DNA from: Albimonas sp963816545
GTDB taxonomy: Bacteria > Pseudomonadota > Alphaproteobacteria > Rhodobacterales > Rhodobacteraceae
Assembly: GCA_963816545.1 (NCBI GenBank)
Contig: CAWFLE010000007.1
Location: 806,001 to 870,000 of the forward strand
DNA length: 64,000 nucleotides
Direction of reading: 5' to 3'
The notes beneath the pieces are model-generated. The model searched no databases, was not told the origin of the DNA, and saw only the letters and a program-made list of their open reading frames with translations. Below, piece by piece: positions 11,915 through 20,750 of the stretch. Position 1 is the stretch's first letter. Each line of letters opens with the position of its first letter. The position numbers and the translations under genes were made by a program.

Positions 11915-13229
11915 AACCGCCGAGCCGACCCCTCGCCGCCTCCAGGCTCAGGGCGGCGAGCATCAGCCACCACGGCTCGATTGTGTGGCGCATACGGTTC
12001 TGCTCCTCGCCGTTGGCGGCATGGCCGATGGCGGTGAAGAAGACCACCAGCAGGATCAGGGCGGCGACGTAGCCGCCCCGCCCCCCGAAGCGCCCGCGCG
12101 CCAGCAGCCAGACCGACGCCCCCGCGATCAGCGCGTACCAGCCGAAGATCGCCCACCCCACCGCCCGCTCCCACGGCTCGGTCGGGCCGCCGTCCAGCGA
12201 GCGGTCCATGATCGGCAGCCGGTCCCACCCCATCGGGTGGTAGTACTTGAACTCGTAGGGCCAGAGGCTGTGGGAGAGGATCAGCGCGTCGATCCGCCCC
12301 CGCAGATAGGCGCGCGGATGCGCCAGGATCGCTTCGACCGAGAGGTCGAGGCAGCGCTTCGACAGCGGGATCACCTCCGGCTCATGCAGCGGATCGACCA
12401 AACCCGGGTCCCTCGCCCGCATCTCGTCCCTGAACCGCCCGAAGCTGCACAGCTCCCGGTTCTCCGGCGACAGCGGCGCCGTCTGCGCGAGGTTCAGCCC
12501 GATCCAGCTGCCGTTCGTGAACATCCCGTGCTGCGCGAGGTTCTTGACCGAGGGCGCGAGCGACAGCGCCAGCGCCGCCCCCGCCAGCAGGAGCCCCCTG
12601 CGGGAGATCGCCGCCCCCCGGCCAACCAGCGCGCAGGAAGCGAAGACCACGGGGATGAAGACCGGGTGGAACAGCGGCCAGATCAGGCACAGCGCCGCCG
12701 CGCTCCCATACGCCGCCCAGAGCCACCCACGCCCCAGCGGCAGGCGCGCGAGCGCCAGCGCCAGCATCGCCGCCAGCGCCGTCGCCGTCTGCGCGTAATG
12801 GGCGAAGGTCTCGTACAGCAGCGCCGAGGGGCCGAGCGCGAACAGCGCCGCCGCCCCCCACGCCACCCACGGCCCCGCCCCCAGCCGCCGCAGCGCCGCC
12901 CCCATCGCCGCCGCGATGGCGGGGGTCAGCGCCATGTTCAGCCCCCAGACCGCCTCGGAGACGCAGAAGTCCCCTCCCCCGCAGGCCAGCGCCGGCAGCC
13001 CCAACAGGGCGTTCCACAGGGGCGGCTGCGCGTGCATGGCCCAGAGTTCGCCCGGAAGGTCGGCCGCGAGCCGCGCGGGGTCGAGGTTCTGCCACAGATG
13101 CGCCGCCACCGTCGGGTCGGGCGAGATGCCGGCCGCGATGGCCGCCGCGCGGATGAGGACCACGCCCAGCGTCACCGCCGCGAAGCCGACCAGATCGGCG
13201 CGCCCGAGGCCTCGCCCCGGCTCCCTCAC
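11901..13229 (-). CDS. Polytopic membrane protein, possible GT-C-type glycosyltransferase
   Basis: 442 residues with about ten hydrophobic segments (for example LVGFAAVTLGVVLIRAAAIA and AALILLVVFFTAIGHAA). The long first extracytoplasmic stretch (DPARLAADLPGELWAMHAQPP) resembles the loop after TM1 of GT-C polyprenol-dependent transferases, and LSHSLWPYEFKYYHP lies in a late loop. I cannot name a specific family. The start is GTG 13229, overlapping the stop of the small anchored protein upstream, so the two form a minus-strand operon set between trpE and trpG. It is convergent with trpE. Confidence 0.65.
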   Translation of the reverse strand: MREPGRGLGRADLVGFAAVTLGVVLIRAAAIAAGISPDPTVAAHLWQNLDPARLAADLPGELWAMHAQPPLWNALLGLPALACGGGDFCVSEAVWGLNMALTPAIAAAMGAALRRLGAGPWVAWGAAALFALGPSALLYETFAHYAQTATALAAMLALALARLPLGRGWLWAAYGSAAALCLIWPLFHPVFIPVVFASCALVGRGAAISRRGLLLAGAALALSLAPSVKNLAQHGMFTNGSWIGLNLAQTAPLSPENRELCSFGRFRDEMRARDPGLVDPLHEPEVIPLSKRCLDLSVEAILAHPRAYLRGRIDALILSHSLWPYEFKYYHPMGWDRLPIMDRSLDGGPTEPWERAVGWAIFGWYALIAGASVWLLARGRFGGRGGYVAALILLVVFFTAIGHAANGEEQNRMRHTIEPWWLMLAALSLEAARGRLGGSRGP

Positions 13230-13521
13230 GCCGGGGCCGTCGAGTCGCCGGCGGGCGCGGCGGAGCCGACCGCTCCTCCCGCTCGCTCTCCAGCAGCGGC
13301 AGGCCGGTGGCGGGGTCCACGCCGGGGCGCGAGGTCTGCGGCGCCGGCTCGGCCGGGATCCGCGCCTCGGCCTCGCCGGGCGCCTGCGGCTCCGCCGCCG
13401 TAGACGTCTGCGGCTCGGGGGCCACGGGGACCGGCGCCCCGGGCTGCAGCGGGAAGGCCAGCGCCAGCGCGACGGCCGCGGCCGCGCACAGGATCAGGCC
13501 GTAGATCAGTCCTCGGAACAT
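13226..13521 (-). CDS. Small membrane-anchored Pro/Ala-rich protein (probable frameshift)
   Basis: Begins MFRGLIYGLILCAAAAVAL, one N-terminal membrane helix, followed by a Pro/Ala/Glu-rich tail (PGAPVPVAPEPQTS, PGVDPATGLPLLESE). The start frame runs on without a stop into the neighbour; one base change near LLESER switches to a frame ending STAPA with TGA at 13226-13228, which overlaps the GTG of the next gene. That overlap makes the corrected end convincing. About 98 residues. It is divergent from trpG. Function unknown. Confidence 0.5.
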
Positions 13522-13677
13522 CGTCGGTCCTCTTCGTCCCGTTTCCGCTCGACCCGCCCGTTCGGGCGGTCGCCTTGACGCGCCCGCGCCGGCGCCCGCA
13601 TGTATAGCCGCCGCCCGACGCGGCAGGCCAGAGGCGATCCCCGCCCCGGCCCTCCCCCCGGCCCGAAGGAGGACAGG

Positions 13678-14258
13678 ATGCTGCTGCTGATCGACAATTA
13701 CGACAGCTTCACCTGCAACCTCGTCCACTACCTGGGCGAGCTTGGGCGCCGAGGTCGAGCGTCGCGCCGCAACGACGCGCTGGACGTGCAGCAGGCGATG
13801 GCGCTGAACCCGCGGGCATCGTGCTCTCGCCCGGCCCCTGCGACCCGGCACAGCGCCGGCATCTGCCTTTCCCTGGCGCGGCCGCGGCCGAGACGCGGAC
13901 CGCCGCTCCTGGGCGTCTGCCTCGGCCACCAGGCGATCGGGCAGGCGTTCGGCGGCCGGTGGTGCGCTGCGCACGAGATCGTGCACGGCAAGACGGGCGC
14001 GCATCCGCCACGACGGGCGGGGCGCTGTTCGCGGGCCTGCCCCAGCCCTTCTCCGCCACGCGCTACCACTCGCTGGTGGTGGAGCGCGAGACGCCTGCCG
14101 GAGGCGCTGGAGGTCACCGCCGAGCTCGAGGACGGCACGATCATGGGCCTCTCGCACCGCGACGCTGCCGATCCACGGCGTGCAGTTCCACCCCGAGAGC
14201 ATCGCCTCCGAGCACGGCCACGCGCTGCTCGCGCAACTTCCTGCGACCGCGTGCCTGA
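13678..14258 (+). CDS. trpG: Anthranilate synthase component II, glutamine amidotransferase (many frameshifts)
   Basis: Class I glutamine amidotransferase supplying ammonia to TrpE. Landmarks: N-terminal LLIDNYDSFTCNLVHYLGE, oxyanion region VLSPGPCDPAQ (in frame 3), nucleophile LGVCLGHQAIGQAFGG, YHSLVVE, and the catalytic His/Glu in VQFHPESIASEHGH. AAGGAGGACAGG precedes ATG 13678. At least eight frame changes occur in about 580 bases, yet almost every family motif is recoverable. The last frame ends FLRPRA at 14256-14258, giving about 193 residues, the normal size. This density of small indels is much higher than elsewhere in the window. Confidence 0.88.
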
Positions 14259-14273
14259 ACCGCGGCAGCCGGC

Positions 14274-15305
14274 ATGAGCGACAGCCTGAAACCGCTGATC
14301 GCCGCGCGCCGCCGAGCGTCCGCTCACGCGGCGCCGAGGCGGAGGCCGGCGTTCCCGCATCCTGTTCGAGGGCGACGCGACGCCGGCCCAGATCGGCGGC
14401 TTGCTGATGGCGCTGCGCACCCGCGGCGAGACGGTGGAGGAGATACGCCGCCGCCGCCGCCGTGATGCGCGCGCGCAGTGCGCGCAAGGTGCGCGCGCCG
14501 GAGGGCGCCATCGACATCGTCGGCACCGGGGGCGACGGCAAGGGCACGCTCAACATCTCCACCGCCACGGCCTTCGTCGTGGCGGGCGCGGGCGTGCCGG
14601 TGGCCAAGCACGGCAACCGCAACCTCATCGTCGAAGTCCGGCGCGGCGGATGCGCTGGCGGCAGATGGGGATCAACGTCATGGTCGGCGCCGAGGTCGTC
14701 GAGCGGGCGCTGGCACGAGGCCGGCATCGGCTTCATGATGGCGCCGATGCACCACCCCGCCATGCGCCACGTCATGCCCAGCGCGGGCCGAGCTCGGCAC
14801 GCGGACGATCTTCAACATCCTCGGGCCGCTGACCAACCCGGCGGGGGTGACGCGCCAGCTGACCGGCGCCTTCTCGCCGGCGCTGATCCGGCCGATGGCC
14901 GAGACGCTGAAGCCGCTGGGCTCCGAAGCGCGCCTGGCTGGTGCACGGCGCGGACGGCACCGACGAGCTGTCCATCGCCGGCCCCACCCTGCGGTGGCCG
15001 AGTTGCAGGACGGCGCGGTCCGCGAGTGCGAGCTCCACCCCGAGGAGGCGGGCCTGCCGGTGCACCCGTTCGAGGACGATCCTCGGCGGCACGCCGGAGC
15101 GAGAACGGCCAGCGCCTTCCGGGCGCTGCTGGACGGCGCGCGCGGCGCCTATCGCGACGCGGTGCTGCTGAACGCCGCCGCCGCGCTGGTGGTCGCCGGC
15201 GCCGCGCCGGACCTGAAGGAGGGCGTCGCCCGCGCCGCCGAGTTGCTCGACGCCGGCAAGGCCCGCGCCAAGGCGGAGGCGCTGGCCCGCATCACCTCCT
15301 CCTGA
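14274..15305 (+). CDS. trpD: Anthranilate phosphoribosyltransferase (many frameshifts)
   Basis: Transfers phosphoribose from PRPP to anthranilate. Visible motifs: DIVGTGGDGKGTLNIST (PRPP/anthranilate loop), VAKHGNRN, INVMVGAEVVERAL, the HHPAMRHVMP region, FNILGPLTNPAG, WLVHGADGTDELS (reconstructed) and the C-terminal AYRDAVLLNAAAALVVAG. ATG 14274 follows trpG by 15 bases. Frame changes recur every 60 to 100 bases up to about 15110, after which the frame is clean to TGA 15303-15305. trpC, the usual next gene in this group, is not here. Confidence 0.9.
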
Positions 15306-15505
15306 CGGGGCGCGTCCGAGGGGGCATCGAGCCCCCTCCGCCGCGGTCGCGCGTGCCGCGCTCCGGCGCGCCGCTCCGGCCGGGCCGCCCGCCCGCAAAC
15401 GCCGGGCGCCCCATACCCGGGCGGGAGCGCCTTCCTCGCCCGAAACCGCTTTACCCCGCCGCCGGTCTCGGCTTCCCTGCCCCGCGACCCACGAAGGAGA
15501 CCCCC

Positions 15506-16219
15506 ATGCGCGCCGAACCCCTCCGCTACACCGACGGCGAGACCGACTTCGAGGGCTGGCTCTGCGTGCCCGACGGCCTCTCCGGCCCCGTCCCCGCGGT
15601 CCTGATGTCCCCCGCCTTCGGCGGCGTGGGCGAGGGCATGAAGGCCAACGCCGAGCGGGTGGCGAAGACGGGCCGCCCGGTCCTCCTCCTCGACCCCTAC
15701 GGCGTCGAGGCCATGGCCGACCCCAACCGGGACGCGATGAAGCTGATGCAGGACGCCGTCTCGGACCGCGCGCGCCTGCGCCGCCGCCTGCTCGCCGCGC
15801 TCGACGCGCTCAAGGCCCAGCAGATCGTCGATCCCGCCCGGATCGGCGTCGCGGGCTACTGCTTCGGCGGCCTCTGCGCGCTGGACCTCGCGCGCGCGGC
15901 GCCCGAGGGGCTGCTGGCGGCCGTGTCGCTCCACGGCGTGTTCACTCCGAACCCGCTGCCGCCGCAGCCGATCACGGCCTCGGTCCTGGTCCTCCACGGC
16001 TGGGACGATCCGCTGGCGACGCCCGACGCGGTGCTGACGCTGGCGCAGGAGCTGACGGACCGCGGCGCCGACTGGCAGATCCACGCCTACGGCCAGACCG
16101 TCCACGCCTTCACCACGCCGCAGGCGAACACGCCGGGCCGGGCGATGTATTCCGAAACCGCCGACGCCCGCTCCTTCGCCGCGATGATCGCGTTCCTCGC
16201 GGAGCGGTTGGACGCCTGA
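15506..16219 (+). CDS. Dienelactone hydrolase family protein
   Basis: 237 residues, intact, with GAAGGAG before ATG 15506. Catalytic triad of the DLH family: Cys119 in GYCFGG, Asp167/168 in LHGWDDPLA and His200 in QTVHAF. Length matches single-domain DLH proteins. DLH hydrolyses dienelactone in chlorocatechol breakdown, but many genomic members have unknown substrates and no aromatic-degradation genes are adjacent. It lies 200 bases after trpD and may be separately transcribed. Confidence 0.9.
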   Translation: MRAEPLRYTDGETDFEGWLCVPDGLSGPVPAVLMSPAFGGVGEGMKANAERVAKTGRPVLLLDPYGVEAMADPNRDAMKLMQDAVSDRARLRRRLLAALDALKAQQIVDPARIGVAGYCFGGLCALDLARAAPEGLLAAVSLHGVFTPNPLPPQPITASVLVLHGWDDPLATPDAVLTLAQELTDRGADWQIHAYGQTVHAFTTPQANTPGRAMYSETADARSFAAMIAFLAERLDA

Positions 16220-16587
16220 CCTCGGCCGACCCTGCCCCGCGGGCCCGGCGTCATCGGAAACGTCGGCCGCCGGGGCGCCGGGGATCGCCTCGCGGAGCGG
16301 CCGGACACGCGGCCTCCCCGCGCCCTTGAGCCCGGGCGCCGCGGGCGAGAGCGCCTTCGGCCGGGCGCGGAAACGCAGGCGGTCGGCCCGCATCCGCCCT
16401 CCCGCATCGGCCCCCCGGCGTCATCGAATTTTCGGCCGGCCGCCGCGGCGCTGATGAGCGGGAGGGCTGGACGGCCAGCTTCCACTCACCGAAGGCGAGC
16501 CGTCCGGCCGCGGCGCCTGTCAAACCTCCGGCCGCGGCCACCCTTCGGCGAAGGGTCGCCCCCTCCGGCCGAGCGCGGCCGCGCGCC
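16220..16587. other. Non-coding GC-rich spacer
   Basis: 368 bases between the convergent DLH and folD genes. No gene is supported. A short motif GGCGTCATCG followed by a TCGGCCG element occurs twice (about 16247 and 16417), too short to interpret. No clear U-tract terminator was found. Confidence 0.4.
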
Positions 16588-17497
16588 TCAGACTGTCAGC
16601 CCCTCCGGCGGCGCGATCCCGCGGCTGCGGCAGGCGGCGGTCAGGGTGTTGGCCAGCAGGCAGGCGATGGTCATCGGGCCGACGCCGCCCGGCACCGGCG
16701 TGATCGCGCCGGCGACGCTGCACCGCCTCGTCGAAATCCACGTCCCCCACCAGCCGCGTCTTGCCCTCGCCCCTCTCCGGCGCCGGGATGCGGTTGATGC
16801 CCACGTCGATGACCGTGGCGCCGGGCTTGATCCAGTCGCCCCTCACCATCCCCGGCCGCCCGACCGCGGCGACCAGGATGTCGGCCCGCCGGCACACCTC
16901 CGGCAGGTCCCGGGTCCGGGAATGCGCGACCGTCACCGTGCAGCTCTCGCGCAGCAGAAGCTGCGCCATCGGCTTGCCGACGATGTTGGACCGCCCGAGC
17001 ACCACCGCCTCCTGCCCCGACAGGTCCCCCAGCACGTCGCGCAGCAGCATCAGGCAGCCCAGCGGCGTGCAGGACACCAGCGCCGGCAGCCCCGACCGCC
17101 AGCCGCCCGACATTCTCCACGTGGAAGCCGTCCACGTCCTTCTCCGGCGCGATGGCGGCGATCACCCGCTCGGCGTTCATATGCCCCGGCAGCGGCAGCT
17201 GCACCAGGATGCCATGCACCTCCGGGTCCGCGTTCAGCTTGCCCACCAGCGCCAGCAGCGCCTCCTCCGGCGCGTCGGCGTCCAGCCGGTGCTCGAAGCT
17301 CTTCATCCCGGCCTCGACCGTCGCGCGGCCCTTGGAGCGGACATAGACCTCGCGAGGCCGGATCCTCGCCCACCAGCACCACCGCCAGCCCCGGCGCGAA
17401 GCCCTGGCCGCGCCACATGCTCCGCCACCCGCGCCCGCAGTCCGGCCGCGAAGCCCTTGCCGTCGATGATGCGCGCGCCGCCCGCCTGTCCGTCCAT
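16588..17497 (-). CDS. folD: Methylenetetrahydrofolate dehydrogenase/cyclohydrolase (frameshifted)
   Basis: Bifunctional enzyme interconverting 5,10-methylene-, methenyl- and 10-formyl-THF. Motifs: YVRSKGRATVEAGM (YxxxK active-site region), GILVQLPLPGHMN, EKDVDGFHVENVGRL, CTPLGC, VVLGRSNIVGKPMAQLLL (NADP loop), TVTVAHSRT, ADILVAAVGRPGMV, GATVIDVGINR, and the end in ITPVPGGVGPMT (reconstructed) and GIAPPEGLTV. Shifts fall near 17430, 17357, 17108 and 16715. Start ATG 17497 (MDGQAGGARIIDGK) has GGAGAG upstream. It follows queF on the same strand by a 12-base gap. Confidence 0.9.
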
Positions 17498-17509
17498 CGC
17501 TCTCTCCTC

Positions 17510-17965
17510 TCAGCCGCGGCCGCGGTAGGGGGGCACGCCCTGATCGGGGAGCCACAGCCCCTCGGGCGGCGGCCCCGATTGCCAGAATACGTCGATCGGG
17601 ATCCCGCCCCGCGGCATCCAGTAGCCGCCGATGCGGATCCACAGCGGCCGGATCGCGTCGCGGATGCGCTTGCCGATGCCCACCGTGCAATCCTCGTGGA
17701 ACGCCCCGTGGTTGCGGAAGGACCCGAGGAACAGCTTCAGCGACTTCGACTTCAGCAGATGCGCGTCCGGCGCATAGTCGATCACCAGGTGCCCGAAATC
17801 CGGCTGCCCCGTCACCGGGCATAACGAGGTGAACTCCGGCGCCACGAAGCGCGCGACGAACAGCTCCCCCGCCTGCGGGTTCGGCACGGCGTCGAGCCGC
17901 GCCGCCTCCGGGCTCGCCGGCGCCTCGACCGCCTTGCCCAGCGTGGTGTGCGAAAGATCGGTCAT
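17510..17965 (-). CDS. queF: NADPH-dependent 7-cyano-7-deazaguanine reductase
   Basis: Reduces preQ0 to preQ1 in queuosine synthesis. 151 residues, the short unimodular QueF form. Cys49 in TSLCPVTGQPD forms the thioimide adduct and Asp56 is the proton donor; the QueF motif ESKS/SLK-type stretch appears as LKSKSLKLFLGSFRNHG, and FHEDC follows. ATG 17965 overlaps the upstream secreted-protein stop by 4 bases, so translation is coupled. Intact. Confidence 0.95.
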   Translation of the reverse strand: MTDLSHTTLGKAVEAPASPEAARLDAVPNPQAGELFVARFVAPEFTSLCPVTGQPDFGHLVIDYAPDAHLLKSKSLKLFLGSFRNHGAFHEDCTVGIGKRIRDAIRPLWIRIGGYWMPRGGIPIDVFWQSGPPPEGLWLPDQGVPPYRGRG

Positions 17966-18420
17966 TCGAAGTTGATCCTGTGGCTCCACTGGTCCCCGTC
18001 CGAGAGCGTCAGGCTCTCGAAATCCAGAAGCTGGAGCACGTCGAAGAAGGTCGCGGTCGCCTCCAGCCCCTGCTCCCGGAAGAAGGGCGAGGCCCTCAGC
18101 CCGTAGGTCATCTGCGCCAGCACCGCCCGCGCGCGGAACAGCGTCCGGAAGGTGTGATCGTCCAGCCCCACCATGATCAGCCGCCGGGATCCCTCGCCCT
18201 TGGCGAAGATGGCGAAGCGGGGATGCGGCTCGGCCTTGAGCTGGGCCTGGGTGAGCAGCCCCACGAAGTTCTCCCGCGCCAGCGCATCGGGCTTCGGGCC
18301 GGAGATGAGGTTGCGGGTGAACGACTCCTCCGAGCCGACGGGCGGGTAATAGTACCCCTCCTGCGTCTGGGCCGCGGCGGGGGCCGCGAGCAGGAGGGCG
18401 AACGCGAGGGCGCGGATCAT
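17962..18420 (-). CDS. Conserved secreted protein of unknown function
   Basis: 152 residues with a cleavable signal peptide (IRALAFALLLAAPAAAQ, cut after AAA). The mature part is soluble and alpha/beta-like, with NLISGPKPDALARENFVGLLT, RRLIMVGLDDHTF and FFDVLQLLDFESL. No metal or catalytic motif is obvious. It lies between osmC-like and queF genes, overlapping each by 4 bases. Probably periplasmic; I do not recognise the family. Confidence 0.75.
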   Translation of the reverse strand: MIRALAFALLLAAPAAAQTQEGYYYPPVGSEESFTRNLISGPKPDALARENFVGLLTQAQLKAEPHPRFAIFAKGEGSRRLIMVGLDDHTFRTLFRARAVLAQMTYGLRASPFFREQGLEATATFFDVLQLLDFESLTLSDGDQWSHRINFE

Positions 18421-18890
18421 GCCTGAACCTCCTGGGCGACGGTGATCTCGGTCTTCATGGAATTGGCGATGAAGCAGCGCCGGTGCGCCGCCTCATGCAG
18501 CCGCGCGACCTCGTCCGACGCCGGCGCCTCCCCCTGCCAGAGGATCCGCGGCCTCAGCGCGATGCGGCTGATCCACAGCTCGCCCGCCTCGTTCGTCTCC
18601 ATGACCCCGACGGCGCGGTCCTCGTAGGAGGCCGCCGCGTGGCCCGCCCTGCGCGCGAGGTCCAGGAACCACAGCATGTGGCAGGCGGCGGCCGAGGCCA
18701 CGAACATCTCCTCCGGGTCCGCGCCCTCCGGGTCCGACCAGGGCGCCGGCACGAAGGCGGGCGCGGGCGACCCCCTGAGCGCCGCCCCCCCGTCGAAGCC
18801 GATGCGGTGGACGCGCGAGTAGCGCCCGGCGGTCACGGCGGCGGCGTCGGCCTCGCCGGAGGTCCAGGTGACGGTCGCCTCATGGTGCAT
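18417..18890 (-). CDS. OsmC/Ohr family peroxiredoxin-like protein
   Basis: 157 residues, intact. OsmC fold with the peroxidatic Cys in SAAACHMLWFL and the resolving Cys in AHRRCFIANSM; FVPAPWSDPEGADPEEMFVAS precedes the first. These proteins reduce organic hydroperoxides with lipoyl or thiol donors. Start ATG 18890 (MHHEATVTW) is chosen over the internal ATG at 18883, which is out of frame. First gene of the minus-strand group osmC-like / secreted protein / queF / folD. Confidence 0.88.
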   Translation of the reverse strand: MHHEATVTWTSGEADAAAVTAGRYSRVHRIGFDGGAALRGSPAPAFVPAPWSDPEGADPEEMFVASAAACHMLWFLDLARRAGHAAASYEDRAVGVMETNEAGELWISRIALRPRILWQGEAPASDEVARLHEAAHRRCFIANSMKTEITVAQEVQA

Positions 18891-19247
18891 GGCGCGCGCT
18901 CCGGGGTGCTGCGGATGCGGGCCTTTTACGCGGGCGCGGGCGTGGGGGAAAGGCCGGGGGCGTCGCACGGGGGCCCGGCTGCGACGCAGGCGCCGCGCGA
19001 AGGTCCCGCTCCTGTCCCGCGCCCGCCCGCGGCGCGTTCCGGGCGGAGGGGCGGGATGGCGGGGGGCGGCGGTTCCCCGGGGTCGGAGAGGACGGCCGGG
19101 ATGCGGCGCCGGCCGCCCGCGCCTCCGCCGGCCGCGCGCCGCGGGCGCCCCGCTCCCGCAAGCGCCACGCGCCACGCGGCGCCCCCCGGCCCCTCGTCCT
19201 CCGCCCGCCCCCTTGCGCCCCCGGCTTCCCCGTGCCCGAATGCCCCC
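18891..19247. other. Non-coding GC-rich divergent spacer
   Basis: 357 bases between the divergent OsmC-like and DUF1810 genes. No gene supported. Both promoters should lie here, but I cannot point to convincing -35/-10 boxes. Confidence 0.4.
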
Positions 19248-19676
19248 ATGGCAGACCCGCATGACCTCGCCCGCTTCGTCTCCGCCCAGGACGGCGTCCA
19301 TGACCGCGCGCTGGAGGAGCTCCGCGCGGGCGCCAAGCGCAGCCACTGGATGTGGTTCGTCTTCCCCCAGATCGACGGCCTCGGCTCCAGCCCCATGGCC
19401 CGGCGCTACGCCATCCGCTCGCCGGCCGAGGCGCGGGCCTATCTCGCCCACCCCCTCCTCGGCCCCCGCCTGCACGAGGCCGTCGAGGCCGCCCTCGCCT
19501 CCGGCGTCAAGGACCCCGTCCGCCTCTTCGGCCGGCCGGACGACATGAAGCTGCGCTCCTCCCTCACCCTCTTCCGCGAGACGGCGCCCGACCCCGCCCC
19601 CTTCGACGCCGCCCTCGCCCGCTTCTTCGGGGGCGAGCCGGACCCGCGCACGCTGGAGCTTCTTCAGCGACCTTGA
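19248..19676 (+). CDS. DUF1810 family protein
   Basis: 142 residues. Family signature: DLARFVSAQDGVHDRALEEL at the N terminus, then RSHWMWFVFPQIDGLG, YAIRSPAEARAYLAHPLLGPRL and DDMKLRSSLTLF. This is the full normal length. DUF1810 members are small soluble proteins of uncertain function. No strong Shine-Dalgarno is visible before ATG 19248. Confidence 0.9.
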   Translation: MADPHDLARFVSAQDGVHDRALEELRAGAKRSHWMWFVFPQIDGLGSSPMARRYAIRSPAEARAYLAHPLLGPRLHEAVEAALASGVKDPVRLFGRPDDMKLRSSLTLFRETAPDPAPFDAALARFFGGEPDPRTLELLQRP

Positions 19677-19742
19677 CGCACCCCGTGAACCCGGCCCGGG
19701 GTCTCGCGCGTTTCCCCTCCGAAACCTGAAAGGAGGGCCGAC

Positions 19743-20045
19743 ATGAGCCAGTTCCTGACCCGAGACCAGTACGCCGCCCGTATGGCCGAGCGCCTGCAGG
19801 AGTGGGAGCACGACCTGATGAACCTCCGCGCCCGCGGCCACGAGGCCGACGCGACGCACGAGGAATTCCATCGCCGCATCGAGGAGATGGAGGGCTACCG
19901 CGCCCGCTGCGCCGGCGAGCTGGCCGAGATGCAGAAGGCCGACGAAGGCACGTGGGAGGACCGGATGCGCGGCTTCGAGGCCGCCGACCGCGACCTTTCG
20001 CGGAGCTGGAAGGAGACGGTGGACGGCCTCCCCTCCAAGGGCTGA
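19743..20045 (+). CDS. Small coiled-coil protein of unknown function
   Basis: 100 residues, very charged and predicted all-helical (EEFHRRIEEMEGYRARCAGELAEMQ), with one Cys. A strong ribosome site AAAGGAGGG lies just upstream of ATG 19743. The composition resembles small cytoplasmic coiled-coil proteins near stress genes. No domain recognised. It may be co-transcribed with DUF1810 (66-base gap). Confidence 0.7.
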   Translation: MSQFLTRDQYAARMAERLQEWEHDLMNLRARGHEADATHEEFHRRIEEMEGYRARCAGELAEMQKADEGTWEDRMRGFEAADRDLSRSWKETVDGLPSKG

Positions 20046-20750
20046 GGCTGCGACGGCATGGCGGGACCTTCGCTCCCGCCGGCCCGCCGCGCGGGGACCG
20101 CGGTGGCTGACTGGGCCCCCCGAGGCCTTCCCGGGAGGCCGCCCCCTCCGGGAGACACGGCGCCGTACAGGGGGCGACGGACGCGCGCAGCGGTTCCCTG
20201 CGGCAAGGTCGGGCGTGCCCGGCCCCTGCGGGATCGCCGGTGCGGTGCGACGGAGCGGCGACCGGAGCTTGCGCTCGGCGCGCCCTCGCCCGGAACCGCG
20301 GTTTGGCGGCTGCCGCTGCATGCCGCCGCATGCAGGAGACCGGCGCCGCTCCCCCGCCGTGGCGTCGGCGGCCCGTTATGTAGAGCGGGGAAAGACGCCT
20401 CCCGGCGCGCGAACGGCGCGAACGCCTCGGTCGCCGCGCCTGCGCCAGGCGTCCGCCCCCTCTCGCGGGCGCCGCGCACGTCCGAAGCGGCGGCGGCGTC
20501 GCCCGCCTCGCCGGGCATGTCGGCGGCAGGGGCCTCCCTTTGCGCGCAAGCGCCCTTCACGCGCCTTGCGCGCAAGCGTCCCTCACGAGGCAGCGGCGGC
20601 GCGCAGGCGGCGCGCATCGTCAACGCCCGCTCCGAGAGACCGCTACGCGCAGTCGGCGCGCGACCGGCGCGCAGGGGCGCCGGTCGCCGCGTTCGTTACG
20701 GCCGTCCCGGGCGTGTTCCGACGTGGATTGCGGCGCCCCGCTTCCCGCCG
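20046..20750. other. Long GC-rich gap without a supported gene
   Basis: 705 bases between a plus-strand small gene and the convergent MOSC gene. Open frames here are rich in Arg, Ala and Pro and show no motif or ribosome site. The only ordered structure I see is the pair of 22-bp repeats at 20540-20587. Confidence 0.5.
20540..20587. repeat. Two 22-bp direct repeats, each containing the palindrome TTGCGCGCAA
   Basis: Copies at 20540-20561 and 20566-20587 differ at two positions (CGCCCTTCACG against CGTCCCTCACG in their second halves). Each starts with the perfect 10-bp palindrome TTGCGCGCAA, so palindrome centres are 26 bases apart. Paired palindromes could bind a dimeric regulator, but no start codon is close downstream. 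Confidence 0.6.

Noticed and set aside
12382..14775. A 797-residue minus-strand open frame over trpG and trpD
   Set aside because: Only the segment at 13226-13521 has a plausible start and membrane anchor; the remainder is antisense to trp genes.
16247..16430. GGCGTCATCG repeated in the gap before folD
   Set aside because: Only about 10 bases are shared, which is not significant in such GC-rich DNA.
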